Shown: piece by piece, positions 26,928-36,112 of the stretch
How positions within the stretch are numbered: the stretch's first letter is position 1
How the letters are laid out: each line of letters starts with the position of its first letter
Source: Blautia coccoides
GTDB taxonomy: Bacteria > Bacillota > Clostridia > Lachnospirales > Lachnospiraceae
Reading direction: 5' to 3'
Assembly: GCF_034355335.1 (NCBI RefSeq)
Contig: NZ_CP136422.1
Location: forward strand, 4,746,501 to 4,810,500
Length of the DNA: 64,000 nt
Translations under genes and position numbers: made by a program
The notes under the pieces: model-generated
What the model saw: only the letters and a program-made list of their open reading frames with translations
The model's database searches: none
Told to the model about the DNA's origin: nothing

Positions 26928-28232
26928 TTACTGATTCAGTAAAGATGTATAAGAAGCTGCGTTGTCTGTCTTAACCATGTTGATGGCAAATGCGTCGTAC
27001 TGGCTTGGATTTCCAAGACGGTTTGTGATATTGGACTCTGTCTGTCCGTCACCGCCGATGTAATCTACATCCAGGTTAAGAAGATCATCGTAGTTCTGAA
27101 GAAGCGGCTGATATGTTGAGCTTAAGAAGTTATCAGAAGCATTGTAGATATCCAGCCATACTTTCTTAGTCGCATGTGCACTTTCCTCAAGCTGTGTGGA
27201 AACAGGCTCGTAAACTTTAGTTGAATCTGTAAAGTCTTTATAGTTATCAGCGGTAACTGCAACATTCAGTGCATAGTAAGAACGTTCGTCCTCTTTGTAC
27301 ACATATACATCATCGCCCAGGACATTCCCTGCTTCGTCGGCTGTACCGATACCTGTGTCGATATCTACTCCGTCAAGAGCATTGCGGAGAACGCGAAGGG
27401 TCAGATATGCCTGTACATCCGCATGCTGGCTGATCGTTCCGCCGTAGCCTTCTGCGATAGCAGCCACTGCATCATTGTTTGCGTCATATCCAAAGGTCGG
27501 AACTGTGTTGTCCTTTGACCAGGCATTGAACATGGACATGCCCATACCATCGTTATTGGAAACAACAACGTCAATCTCATCGCCAAAAGAAGAAGCCCAT
27601 GTACCGATGGCATTACCTGCTGTGGCAGCATCCCATGTAGCACCTGCGGAATTCTTCATTTCCTGGGAAGCCAGCTCACGGATGGTATATGTCTTTCCTC
27701 CCACTTCAATGGAACCATCCTGTACAGCTGATGCGGAACCGTCTGAATTCGTTCCCACCGGTTCACTGTTGATGTCACCGTCTTTGTCAACACCTGTACC
27801 AAGTGCCTTACGAACACCTCTTGTACGTGCGATGGAGTCATTATGTCCAATATCACCGATTGCCAGAACATAGCCGATCACGCCGTCACCGTTGCGGTCA
27901 ATCTTATCAATATTATTCTCGATATATGTTTTTACCATTTCACCCTGCAGCTCAGCACCCTGATTTGCATCGAATCCCACATAGTATGTATCATCATTAT
28001 AAGTAAGAGCTGCCATATCAAGTGCGCCTGTAGAACTGTTGGACGGCTGGCGGTTAAACCATACTAAAGGTTTATCTTTGTTTGCCACCTCAGATGTGTC
28101 AGCTGCCGGTTCCTCTTTGTCTGTCTGTTTTGTTGTGTCCGCCTTGTCTGTGGAGGAATTATCAGAACCGCATGCGGTAGCTGAAAGTCCAAACAATACT
28201 GCCATTGTGATCAAAACAATTTTTTTCTTCAT
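26928..28232 (-). CDS. Circularly permuted galactose-type binding lipoprotein
   Basis: The 434 residues begin with a lipoprotein signal (Cys21 in SATACGSD). The mature chain opens with KPLVWFNRQP (about 53-63), which in normal MglB is an internal hinge segment, followed by YYVGFDANQGAELQGE, the calcium-loop-like DRNGDGVIGYVLAIGDIGHND and the ligand-site SNNDGMGMSMFNAWSK. The last about 79 residues (KKVWLDIYNASDNFLSS, VDYIGGDGQ, YDAFAINMVKTDNA) are what normally forms the N-terminal first strands. Compare the normal homolog at 17977-19017, which has this block first. The order is therefore rotated. It is first in the operon before mglA and mglC. The start is the ATG at 28232 behind AAGGAG. Confidence 0.88.
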   Translation of the reverse strand: MKKKIVLITMAVLFGLSATACGSDNSSTDKADTTKQTDKEEPAADTSEVANKDKPLVWFNRQPSNSSTGALDMAALTYNDDTYYVGFDANQGAELQGEMVKTYIENNIDKIDRNGDGVIGYVLAIGDIGHNDSIARTRGVRKALGTGVDKDGDINSEPVGTNSDGSASAVQDGSIEVGGKTYTIRELASQEMKNSAGATWDAATAGNAIGTWASSFGDEIDVVVSNNDGMGMSMFNAWSKDNTVPTFGYDANNDAVAAIAEGYGGTISQHADVQAYLTLRVLRNALDGVDIDTGIGTADEAGNVLGDDVYVYKEDERSYYALNVAVTADNYKDFTDSTKVYEPVSTQLEESAHATKKVWLDIYNASDNFLSSTYQPLLQNYDDLLNLDVDYIGGDGQTESNITNRLGNPSQYDAFAINMVKTDNAASYTSLLNQ

Positions 28233-28288
28233 ATGCCATTTTCTCCTTTTCCTTCGACACTTTTTTCGTGTTCTTTGTTGATATTGAC

Positions 28289-28294
28289 AGTATA
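28289..28294 (-). promoter_or_regulatory. Possible -10 box of the mgl-type operon
   Basis: TATACT on the minus strand lies 57 bases before the ATG. No good -35 box is seen, as expected if the YesN-type regulator activates it. A second weak option is TTTACA/TTTATT just upstream. Confidence 0.4.
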
Positions 28295-28446
28295 TCTGAT
28301 ATTTGATGAATAAAACATAGAATATTTTTTTGTAAACATTGAAATTTTTAAGATTGGGTTCGTTATATATGACAATATTCGACATACTTTCTTTATATTA
28401 TAATGCTTTTGTAGTATTGACACTACTGCTTGTGATTTTCTTATTC

Positions 28447-29205
28447 CTAAATTCCAATGGCCGACATTTTTGCCATGATCTTTTCTGTCCTTGCCTCCAA
28501 ATCCTTTCCCATGAACTTCAGCAGCAACAGGTCTGAAACAATGCTGCCGTCTTTGGTAAAAAGCACTCTGTCGGCTTTGGCAGCTACCTTTGCGTCATGG
28601 GTCACAAGCAGGATCGCTGTGCCTTCCCTGTTGATCTCCCCAAGCAGCCCCAGGATTTCCTCTGCCGATTTTGAGTTAAGGGCACCGGTCGGTTCATCGG
28701 CAAAGAGGATCTCCGGATCATTCATCAAAGCGCGGCAGATTCCGGCGCGCTGGAGCTGTCCACCGGAAACCTCTGTGACATCCCCGTATTCCAGTCCGTC
28801 AATGCCCATTATCTTCATCAGATCCTTTGCCTTATGCATGAGTTTGACAGAAGCCCTCCTGCCGCCCCACGCTGCGGGAAGAATAATATTGTCCAAAAGG
28901 TTCAGGTTCTTTAACATGGTGGGCTGTTGAAAGATAAATCCCATCTTTGTCCGGCGTACATCCGCAAGGGCATTTTCGCTAAGTCCGGATAACTCGGCAT
29001 CTTTGAATTTCACTGATCCGCTTGTGATACTGTCCATGCCGGAAAGAGTATGCAGCAGTGTGGTTTTCCCTGAGCCGGAAGGCCCCATCACTGCCACAAA
29101 CTCACCTCTTTTGACTTCTGCATCAACGCTGTCCAGCGCCTTCACCTGTTCATTGCCTGTTCCAAAAGTTTTGACTATATTTTTTCCGGTAATAATATTT
29201 TCCAT
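28447..29205 (-). CDS. ABC transporter ATP-binding protein, LolD/BceA-like
   Basis: The 252 residues show Walker A GPSGSGKTTLLH, Q-loop FIFQQPTMLKNLNL, signature VSGGQLQRAGICRAL, Walker B ILFADEPTGALN and the H-loop VTHDAK. It pairs with the FtsX-type permease 3 bases upstream (29209-31539). The ATG is preceded by AAGGAGGCATAAAGT. It has a C-terminal extension of about 20 residues beyond the usual end. Confidence 0.93.
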   Translation of the reverse strand: MENIITGKNIVKTFGTGNEQVKALDSVDAEVKRGEFVAVMGPSGSGKTTLLHTLSGMDSITSGSVKFKDAELSGLSENALADVRRTKMGFIFQQPTMLKNLNLLDNIILPAAWGGRRASVKLMHKAKDLMKIMGIDGLEYGDVTEVSGGQLQRAGICRALMNDPEILFADEPTGALNSKSAEEILGLLGEINREGTAILLVTHDAKVAAKADRVLFTKDGSIVSDLLLLKFMGKDLEARTEKIMAKMSAIGI

Positions 29206-29208
29206 ACT

Positions 29209-31539
29209 TTATGCCTCCTTAATAAATCTCGAAATTTTCAGCCGGCCAATCTCCCATATGCCGAGCACCGTAGCCACCATGACGCACATTCCAATCATCA
29301 GCGGAGAAAACAGATAGGCAAACCAGGGGGTTCCTGCAAAGCTGAAGGTGGCAGCACCGAAAGAAGAGATCAATACCCCGCCGGCCGCCTCACCCAATGT
29401 ATTTGCCAGAATAACACCCACCACTATCCCCAGGGCCGTCACGGTTACGGAGCGGGCCATATACTGCCTTCGGATATCCCCACTTGTGAAACCCATAGAC
29501 TTCAGGACTGCGATGGAATACCTGTCTTTTGCCACCAGCATTTTCATAAACAGCAATGTGACCAGTATAGTAAGCAATACAGCCACAGCGGCGGAAGCAT
29601 AAGACGCTTTTTGTATGGCATCCAATGTACTGCCGAAGGTCTGGCGCACATATTCGTCGGCAACCGCAGTTGTGGCAAACGGGAACCTTGACTGATATTT
29701 GGACGCTGTTTCCGCTGCTGCCGTCTTATCACGCAGTTCTACCGGGATAACCACCCGCATGAAATCAGCATTGCTCGTCTCAAACGAGGCTTTTGCCGTT
29801 TTCCCGGCATTTGTAATATCGGAATAAATTCCGCATACGGTCATATGCTTTTCTTCGCCGTCCACGATCAATGTCAGTTTGTCTCCCGGCTTTTTTACAA
29901 GTTCCTCAGCGTTCAGGGAGGAAAGCGCGATTTCCGAATCAGTTGTCGGCGCGCCGCCCTGCGAATACATGACAGGGAAGGCATTATGGTCACCCAAGTC
30001 GACCCGCAGCCGCTCCATACGGCCGTCTTTTGCCGGCATACTGAATACCATACCGGAAAGCACCGTGTATCTCTCGATCTTTTCATCCGCCGCAAGTGCA
30101 GCACTGATATCCGCTGCTGCCTGTAAAACGTCAGTCGACTGTGTCTGCGCCAAATGTATTGAAAAATCATTTTCCCCAATGCCCATATATGTCATAAAAC
30201 TTCTTGCCGAAATGGTATTATAGATGTTCTGCGGAACTATCAAAATGAAGGATGAAATAACAAGCACCGCAAACATGGTCGCATAGAGTTTTTTACGGGA
30301 AAGCACATCCTTGACACCAAGGAAGACATTACGCGAAAAGAGTCTGTTTTCACTGAAACGAAATCCTTTTGCCCCTTTCGATTTTTCCGTAGGCGCACCA
30401 AACCGCACAGCCTGCGCCGTGGGTATTTTACGAAACCGCCGCAAAATTGATTTCACATACCACATCACTACAAGGAAGATGAGTAAAGCGCCCAAGGCTC
30501 CTATGAGCGGCGCGGCTGCACCCCTGCCGCTGTCTCCCATATAAAGACGCATATTCTCCATTAATGGGGTACTAAGGGGCAGTGAGAATAAAAACCCCAA
30601 AATACAGGCTGACCCGGCAACTGCTCCGTACTTGGCAGAATACAGCTTTGCGATGTCTTTAACGGGCAGGCCCACGGCCTTCAGCACGCCAATCTCTCTG
30701 TAATCCTCCTCGATTTTGGCGAGAAGTGTAAAACGAATACAGAGAAATGCCACGATGATCACAAGGATACTTATCATGATCAGCACTGCGATCATCATAC
30801 CATCTGTCACTGCGTTCATCATGATGAGCAGCGGCCTGCTGATAACAGGCGGACCGTTGGCAGGCAGTTTAGCTGCAAAATAATCCGACTGAAGCGCCCG
30901 GAACGCCGCCTGGTCTTTCAAGCGGAACTCGATCAAATATTCCATGCTGCCGAAGGTTTCCAAATCCCTGAAATCATTTTCGCTGACAAGAAACCGCTTG
31001 GAGCCGGCAAGATCAGGGTTCATTGCTGAATCGCGCAAAAATCCGGCAACCTTCAGAGACACACCATGTACAGTCAGGTTATCGCCTACTTCCGCGCTGC
31101 CATCCTTTTTATAGCCAAGAGGAACATAGACCTGGCCGTCGGCCGGATGAATCACATCACCGTTTAAATCCAACAAAAAGTCGAAATCTTTGTTTTGCGT
31201 GGAAAAGCCGTTGTCCTGTACACTTTCCTCCAGCGAATTTTCCCCTATGAAAATATCAGCCCCATTCACATTGAGGAACCTGGCTAGTTGATATGCCTCC
31301 ACGTTTTCCTGGGAATCTGCGAAGCTTTGAAGCCGCTGACTGTCAATATCACCGGAGTGCATCTGCAAAAAGTGAACTGCCTTTGCCTCCTCCATCAAAT
31401 GGTCAACCGCACCGAACAGATTGATACCCAGCATACCTGCAGCCGATGTCAAAACCGCGGCCGCTGTCATAAAGGCGGCAATCGTGATTGATATCAATTT
31501 ACTTTTCCGTATGTCATTCATGATCAGTTTTCCATACAT
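29209..31539 (-). CDS. FtsX-domain ABC transporter permease (two FtsX modules)
   Basis: The 776 residues hold one N-terminal helix, an extracytoplasmic domain of about 200 residues, three helices with the EIGVLKAVGLPVKDIAKLY loop, a helix near residue 410 beginning a second half, another extracytoplasmic domain and three final helices with AVLKSMGFTSGDIRRQYMA. This is the layout of MacB/YxdM-type exporters of peptides or lipids. It forms an operon with the ATPase that follows. Close upstream lies a TetR-controlled MFS gene, so export of toxic compounds is a reasonable guess. AAGGAGG precedes the ATG. Confidence 0.85.
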   Translation of the reverse strand: MYGKLIMNDIRKSKLISITIAAFMTAAAVLTSAAGMLGINLFGAVDHLMEEAKAVHFLQMHSGDIDSQRLQSFADSQENVEAYQLARFLNVNGADIFIGENSLEESVQDNGFSTQNKDFDFLLDLNGDVIHPADGQVYVPLGYKKDGSAEVGDNLTVHGVSLKVAGFLRDSAMNPDLAGSKRFLVSENDFRDLETFGSMEYLIEFRLKDQAAFRALQSDYFAAKLPANGPPVISRPLLIMMNAVTDGMMIAVLIMISILVIIVAFLCIRFTLLAKIEEDYREIGVLKAVGLPVKDIAKLYSAKYGAVAGSACILGFLFSLPLSTPLMENMRLYMGDSGRGAAAPLIGALGALLIFLVVMWYVKSILRRFRKIPTAQAVRFGAPTEKSKGAKGFRFSENRLFSRNVFLGVKDVLSRKKLYATMFAVLVISSFILIVPQNIYNTISARSFMTYMGIGENDFSIHLAQTQSTDVLQAAADISAALAADEKIERYTVLSGMVFSMPAKDGRMERLRVDLGDHNAFPVMYSQGGAPTTDSEIALSSLNAEELVKKPGDKLTLIVDGEEKHMTVCGIYSDITNAGKTAKASFETSNADFMRVVIPVELRDKTAAAETASKYQSRFPFATTAVADEYVRQTFGSTLDAIQKASYASAAVAVLLTILVTLLFMKMLVAKDRYSIAVLKSMGFTSGDIRRQYMARSVTVTALGIVVGVILANTLGEAAGGVLISSFGAATFSFAGTPWFAYLFSPLMIGMCVMVATVLGIWEIGRLKISRFIKEA

Positions 31540-31587
31540 TGTGTGACCTCCTTCTCTGCTGTCTGAACAGACTTGTTTTTTTTAATA

Positions 31588-32844
31588 TCATGACAGTTCC
31601 TCCTCATTTTTCAGCATCTGCTGTGTCAGAACACCCAGCAGCAGTGTCACAATACCCACAAAGATTGTCGGTATAAATATTTGAGCGCTCCATTTTTCAA
31701 AGATGATCCCATACAATATCTGTCCTATGGGAGCTGCGCATTGAGCGACTGCTGTCATGATTGCCATGACTTTTCCAAGATTTTCATTCGGTGTCATTTT
31801 TTGAACCTTCGTGACGATGTAAATAGAAATGATCGTCATACTTGCCGCAATCGGAACAGCACCCAGCATAAACAAGATAAAGGAGGGGTAATAACCCATG
31901 CCAAGTACAAAGGGCATCAGAGATACTGCTGTAGGTATCATCAACAGAGCGCAGGTAATAATCCAGCGGTGCAATGTTTTCAGCCTCATTTTTTTCGCAA
32001 AAAAACCAATAGACAATGCGCCTAATATGGTGGCAAAATTAACGAATCCCATTCCCATTCCATACAAAGTATCACTGCTCTGCATCGTTACCCGCAGAAC
32101 AATGGGCACCCCTACAAGGAAATAAGGAACCAGGATCAGGTTCAGCAAGACAGCGATCATGCCGGCCTTCCGTATAAATTTCTGCCTGATAACGTATAGG
32201 AAACCATCCTTCATATCCCTTGTGATGGTGGGTATGATATGTCCATCCCATTGTCTTTTCTGAAATGGTATCTTGATGAAAACCTCCATTACAGCAGACA
32301 GGAAAAACGAGATACAGCTAACCGCAACAACAGTTTCAAGGCCCATGATCCCGTACAGGATTCCACCCAAAACCGGGGCCGCCACAGCTGACAATGACTG
32401 AACTGCTTGAACCAGACCGTTTGCACCCTCCAGTTTTTCCTTTCCCACCAGCAGTGGAATACTTGCCGTTACAGCGGGGGTATATAAGGCGCTGACAATA
32501 GACAAAAGTACCATGGTGCTCCCAACGACCAAAATAGAAATGCTGCACATGTTCATAAGTAAGATCAGAGACAATGCAATTACGCTGCTGGTAAGATCAA
32601 ATATCACCATCAGGCTGCGGCGATTGAATCTGTCAGCGATCGCTCCACCCAACGGCGCAAGCAAAAGCGGTATATTTGATATGGCAAACATTGTGGCAAA
32701 TAAAGATTCGCTGCCTGTTGTATCTAATACATACAGAGAAAGCGCAAACCTCAGCAGCGCTGACCCTAAAATTGAAATGATCTGACCCAATACCATTAAA
32801 TTGAAGTTTTTTGGTGATGGGATATCCATTATTTTTTCTTGCAT
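31588..32844 (-). CDS. MFS efflux-type transporter
   Basis: The 418 residues have 12 likely helices and the MFS loop-2 motif GGAIADRFNRRSLM. The fold and length fit the drug-efflux MFS branch related to macrolide and multidrug exporters. The ATG at 32844 is behind GGAGGTTTCAG; the longer frame to 32928 would run through the operator. A TetR-type operator (32863-32875) lies in its leader, and the TetR gene is immediately upstream. Confidence 0.87.
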   Translation of the reverse strand: MQEKIMDIPSPKNFNLMVLGQIISILGSALLRFALSLYVLDTTGSESLFATMFAISNIPLLLAPLGGAIADRFNRRSLMVIFDLTSSVIALSLILLMNMCSISILVVGSTMVLLSIVSALYTPAVTASIPLLVGKEKLEGANGLVQAVQSLSAVAAPVLGGILYGIMGLETVVAVSCISFFLSAVMEVFIKIPFQKRQWDGHIIPTITRDMKDGFLYVIRQKFIRKAGMIAVLLNLILVPYFLVGVPIVLRVTMQSSDTLYGMGMGFVNFATILGALSIGFFAKKMRLKTLHRWIITCALLMIPTAVSLMPFVLGMGYYPSFILFMLGAVPIAASMTIISIYIVTKVQKMTPNENLGKVMAIMTAVAQCAAPIGQILYGIIFEKWSAQIFIPTIFVGIVTLLLGVLTQQMLKNEEELS

Positions 32845-32862
32845 CTGAAACCTCCAATACAG

Positions 32863-32875
32863 ACTGACCGTCAGT
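32863..32875. promoter_or_regulatory. TetR-type operator before the MFS gene
   Basis: ACTGACCGTCAGT is a 13 bp palindrome around a single central base. The near-identical ACTAACGGTCAGT lies before the TetR gene at 33575-33587. Confidence 0.8.
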
Positions 32876-32920
32876 TTATAAAACCTATAAAAATTTGCAT
32901 GATATAGCATAACGCAATTA

Positions 32921-33553
32921 TCATGCAAATTTTCCCTTTAGTTCACTAAAATATCCCGGAGGAACTCCCAATGTTTTTTCCATCATTTCAATGAAAGCAG
33001 CAGCATACCGGACGCTCTCCTCTTCACTCCACTGAAATAATCCTTCATCAAAAATCACCTGTCCTGCTGCCAGAAATAAAGCAACTGTCTCCTGTGGATA
33101 ATCAGTGGAAAATACATTTGTGCCGTTATCATCTTTGAATATTTCCGCCATAACAGGTGCAAGGTGCTTTATGCTTAGTGCTAAGCTCTTTTGGTGCATT
33201 TCAGCGTTTTGAACCTCATGAAATTGGCGTGTCATATTTTCCTTGTCTTTTATCATTTCCTCTGACTGGCCCTGCCCCATCAAAATGGCCGATATCTTTT
33301 GGAGCGGCGTCATATCAGGATCTGCCACGATCTTTTTCGCTTGAACTACCATGTCATCGACCATCCGCTGAATGATCGCATCCATGACTTCTTCTTTGGA
33401 TTTGAAATAGTAGTAGAATACACCTTTTGATAACCCGTGAACATTCAAGATATCAGTAACCGTTGTTTTGGCATACCCTTTTTCTACAAACAGCTTTTGT
33501 GCTGCATCTAATAGCTCGCCTTTTCTTACTTCCGGCTCTTTATGTCTGCGCAT
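32921..33553 (-). CDS. TetR/AcrR-family repressor
   Basis: The 210 residues start with the TetR DNA-binding domain: LLDAAQKLFVEKGYAKTTVTDI and VHGLSKGVFYYYFKSKEEV (residues about 13-55). The remaining helices form the ligand pocket. It most likely represses itself and the MFS gene 76 bases downstream through the two matching palindromes. The ATG at 33553 is chosen because GGTGGTGAAG precedes it and the longer frame crosses the operator. Confidence 0.9.
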   Translation of the reverse strand: MRRHKEPEVRKGELLDAAQKLFVEKGYAKTTVTDILNVHGLSKGVFYYYFKSKEEVMDAIIQRMVDDMVVQAKKIVADPDMTPLQKISAILMGQGQSEEMIKDKENMTRQFHEVQNAEMHQKSLALSIKHLAPVMAEIFKDDNGTNVFSTDYPQETVALFLAAGQVIFDEGLFQWSEEESVRYAAAFIEMMEKTLGVPPGYFSELKGKFA

Positions 33554-33574
33554 GATCTCTTCACCACCTTTTAG

Positions 33575-33587
33575 ACTAACGGTCAGT
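33575..33587. promoter_or_regulatory. TetR-type operator before the repressor gene
   Basis: ACTAACGGTCAGT, one of two matching sites. It lies 22 bases before the repressor ATG. Confidence 0.75.
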
Positions 33588-33683
33588 TTAATAGACAATA
33601 ACATAGAGTGGTATAAAAGTCAAGGGATGTATTGTACCATTTCTAAAAAAGTTAATCATCCCTAGTATACATAATAGCATATC

Positions 33684-34814
33684 TTATTGCAATGATTCCT
33701 GAGAAGGTTTTTCTCTGATAGATATAGGTAAAAATTCACTACTGTAGATACTGCTTTTTTCTTCATATAAATCTCCATATATCTCCACAGTTTTCTTCTC
33801 TTTCCCTAAACCAATGCCGCAAGCCATTAAATTCCCATCCCTTCTCTGGATAAACGTATTGTAGTCATAATGATTATTATAATCCATAATCATATTTTCC
33901 GACCAGTTTAAGTTGGTTGTATCAAATTCTAAATTTTCCAGCCAAACCATTTTAACATTGTCTGCTGCCTTCACTGCATTTCGCACATAATCATCCGGAC
34001 CACACGCTACACCACATTGTCCCCAAGTATTACATCCCCAGGTGAACAATTCTCCATCTTTAGTAATTGCTGCAGCTCCAATATCACCACAGGTAGCGTA
34101 TATTGCACCTTCCAACATTAACTGAGGATTCTGATTTTCCATGTAGGTCTGTGTTTGTTTCGTCAAAGATGTACTAAGGAACTGTCCCCACCACCATACA
34201 CTTCCATCATCTTTTAATGCAGTAATGCTCTCTCTTCCGCTTCTTGCGTAAGTAACATCCTCCATTAGAAGCTTAGGCTGGCTGATCAGATTCATCCAGG
34301 GATTCAACAGATCGTCTGCGTTTACTGGTTCGCAGAGTACTCCATTTAAATTGGCTCCCACTCCGTATAATTCTCCCTCTTCAGTTAAATAAATCATAAA
34401 ATATCCATTTACAGAGCAGTCCACATGTACAACATTTTCTGCAATTTTCACATCATAATATACTGGTTCAAGATTATCAATATCATCTTCATTTATCAAT
34501 CCCATCTGTAAACAATTATTTCTTCCCGTCCCCCAAAGCACATGATCCGCATCAATATAGTAATGATTTAGTAGTGTTACCTTATTTCTTATATAATAGT
34601 TACTGATTTTAAATTCTTCCTCTAAATGCAGATTGTCTAAGTCATCCACATAAAATACAATATCTTCCTCATTTTCACTATTTACAATTTCAGACTCGTT
34701 CCCGACAACTTTATCATGAACTTCCTTCTTATTTTTTTGTTTTTCTGTACATCCTGTGATCGCTAATACTAATATACTGACTGATAATATCTTAAGAATC
34801 ACTTTTTTGTTCAT
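33684..34814 (-). CDS. RCC1-repeat lipoprotein
   Basis: The 376 residues begin with a lipoprotein signal whose lipobox is LAITGC (Cys22), so the protein is anchored outside the membrane. After an acidic stretch it has about five RCC1-like beta-propeller repeats: VLWGTGRNNCLQMGL, GELYGVGANLNGVL, DGSVWWWGQ, GELFTWGCNTWGQCGV and DGNLMACGIGLG. RCC1 propellers bind proteins; the partner and role in this bacterium are unknown. The gene is more AT-rich than its neighbours and stands alone, which hints at separate ancestry. Confidence 0.8.
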   Translation of the reverse strand: MNKKVILKILSVSILVLAITGCTEKQKNKKEVHDKVVGNESEIVNSENEEDIVFYVDDLDNLHLEEEFKISNYYIRNKVTLLNHYYIDADHVLWGTGRNNCLQMGLINEDDIDNLEPVYYDVKIAENVVHVDCSVNGYFMIYLTEEGELYGVGANLNGVLCEPVNADDLLNPWMNLISQPKLLMEDVTYARSGRESITALKDDGSVWWWGQFLSTSLTKQTQTYMENQNPQLMLEGAIYATCGDIGAAAITKDGELFTWGCNTWGQCGVACGPDDYVRNAVKAADNVKMVWLENLEFDTTNLNWSENMIMDYNNHYDYNTFIQRRDGNLMACGIGLGKEKKTVEIYGDLYEEKSSIYSSEFLPISIREKPSQESLQ

Positions 34815-35189
34815 ACGCCCTCTTTTATGATAATTATAATATGTTAATTATCACACTTTCCTTTCTTATATTTTTCGTATCCTGGTTTAATACATTCAGA
34901 TACTATGGACTTTTAATAATTGCTCTGCTGTAAACGAATTTTTCTTCAGTCTCACGGATTCTTCTACTTATGGAGGGAATTCCCAAAATATTGCTATGTC
35001 CAGCTCTTTTTTCTCATCTTAATTAAACCTGCCTTTCCTGATGATCCTATTATACCATCTGGAAAATACAAATAAAATAAAAATAGACAACCGCCTCCAA
35101 AAGGAGCTCGATCGCCTACAGTATAGTATGTTTATTCGTCGATACCCTTACACATAATATGAAATGACACTGGAGTATAAAAAAATATT

Positions 35190-35236
35190 TCCGTCATTCT
35201 ATTGAAATTTCCGCCATTTTCAGTGTAAATGACGGA
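35190..35236. repeat. Separated inverted repeat upstream of the LytTR regulator
   Basis: The arms TCCGTCATT and AATGACGGA are exact reverse complements, 29 bases apart. A shorter related element TTCCGCCATT lies between them. It may bind a regulator; it is about 85 bases before the -35 box. Confidence 0.5.
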
Positions 35237-35321
35237 GATAATTTATTAATGAGGCAGATAAGTTTAAAATGCCAAAGCAATCATCCTTCACATCAATCTC
35301 CTATATCCCTCTAAAATATAG

Positions 35322-35351
35322 TTGTAACATCAACCACCTATAAGTTATAAT
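35322..35351 (+). promoter_or_regulatory. Promoter of the LytTR regulator/kinase operon
   Basis: TTGTAA (35322-35327) and TATAAT (35346-35351) are 18 bases apart, 50 bases before the ATG. Confidence 0.7.
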
Positions 35352-35401
35352 CTTATAAAACAGATCCTGCCTATCGGCAAAACTGAAAGGATTACTGACT
35401 T

Positions 35402-36103
35402 ATGCTGAATCTGGTAATTTGTGATGATGAGAAATCACTGCGAAATGATTTGAGAAAAGTTCTGGAGACAGAGCTAGAGCTGTCCGGAGAGACTTTTAAG
35501 ATCACAGAATTCGACTGCGGAGAAGCCCTGGTACGGGCACTGAACGAAGCTGTGTTTGATGTTATTTTTCTGGATATTGAGATGAAGGATTTGGATGGTG
35601 TGGCAACAGCCCGGGAGATAAGGAAAAAGACATCTGCGCCTGAGATCATCTTTGTCACCTCCTACCCTGACTTTGTATTCCAAGGATATGAGGTACAGGC
35701 TCTCAATTATATACTGAAGCCCTATCGAAGGGAAAAGATCGTCTCTGTTCTGCACACTGCCCTGGAACGGCTGGGGAGAGATACGGAAAAATATTATCTT
35801 GTGGAGTCCAAAGGCCAGACACTGCGCCTTCCCCTCAATCAGATAAGGTATTTTTCCAGTGACAGACGTTCTGTAAATGCCGTTACCCCGGAAGATTTTT
35901 ACACCTTTTACGGAAAACTTTCTGAGTTGGAAACAGAAATGCCTGATAATTTTGTAAGAATACATAACCGCTATCTTGTGAATCTGAAATACGTGCAGTC
36001 CATACAGGGAAATTCCGTTCTGATCGATGAAGAAGAACTGCCTGTCAGCCGTTCCTGCAAACAGGACTTGGCAATCGCATTCGCAAAATATATGCTGGAA
36101 TAG
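35402..36103 (+). CDS. LytTR-domain response regulator, AgrA-like
   Basis: The 233 residues have a receiver domain with acid pocket VICDDEKSL, phospho-Asp58 in VIFLDIEMKD and Lys in NYILKPYRRE. The C-terminal LytTR DNA-binding domain includes YYLVESKGQTLRLPLNQIRYF and FVRIHNRYLVNLKYVQSI. It works with the kinase that starts 9 bases later. No autoinducer peptide gene was seen nearby, so this is a two-component pair with an unknown signal. Confidence 0.92.
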   Translation: MLNLVICDDEKSLRNDLRKVLETELELSGETFKITEFDCGEALVRALNEAVFDVIFLDIEMKDLDGVATAREIRKKTSAPEIIFVTSYPDFVFQGYEVQALNYILKPYRREKIVSVLHTALERLGRDTEKYYLVESKGQTLRLPLNQIRYFSSDRRSVNAVTPEDFYTFYGKLSELETEMPDNFVRIHNRYLVNLKYVQSIQGNSVLIDEEELPVSRSCKQDLAIAFAKYMLE

Positions 36104-36112
36104 GTGGAAGAA

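Larger units (their letters stand above)
34815..35401. other. AT-rich intergenic region before the LytTR regulator
   Basis: About 590 bases between divergent genes. It holds the promoter at 35322-35351 and a separated inverted repeat TCCGTCATT (35190-35198) / AATGACGGA (35228-35236) with a 29-base gap. No gene or RNA element is recognised in the rest. Confidence 0.55.
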
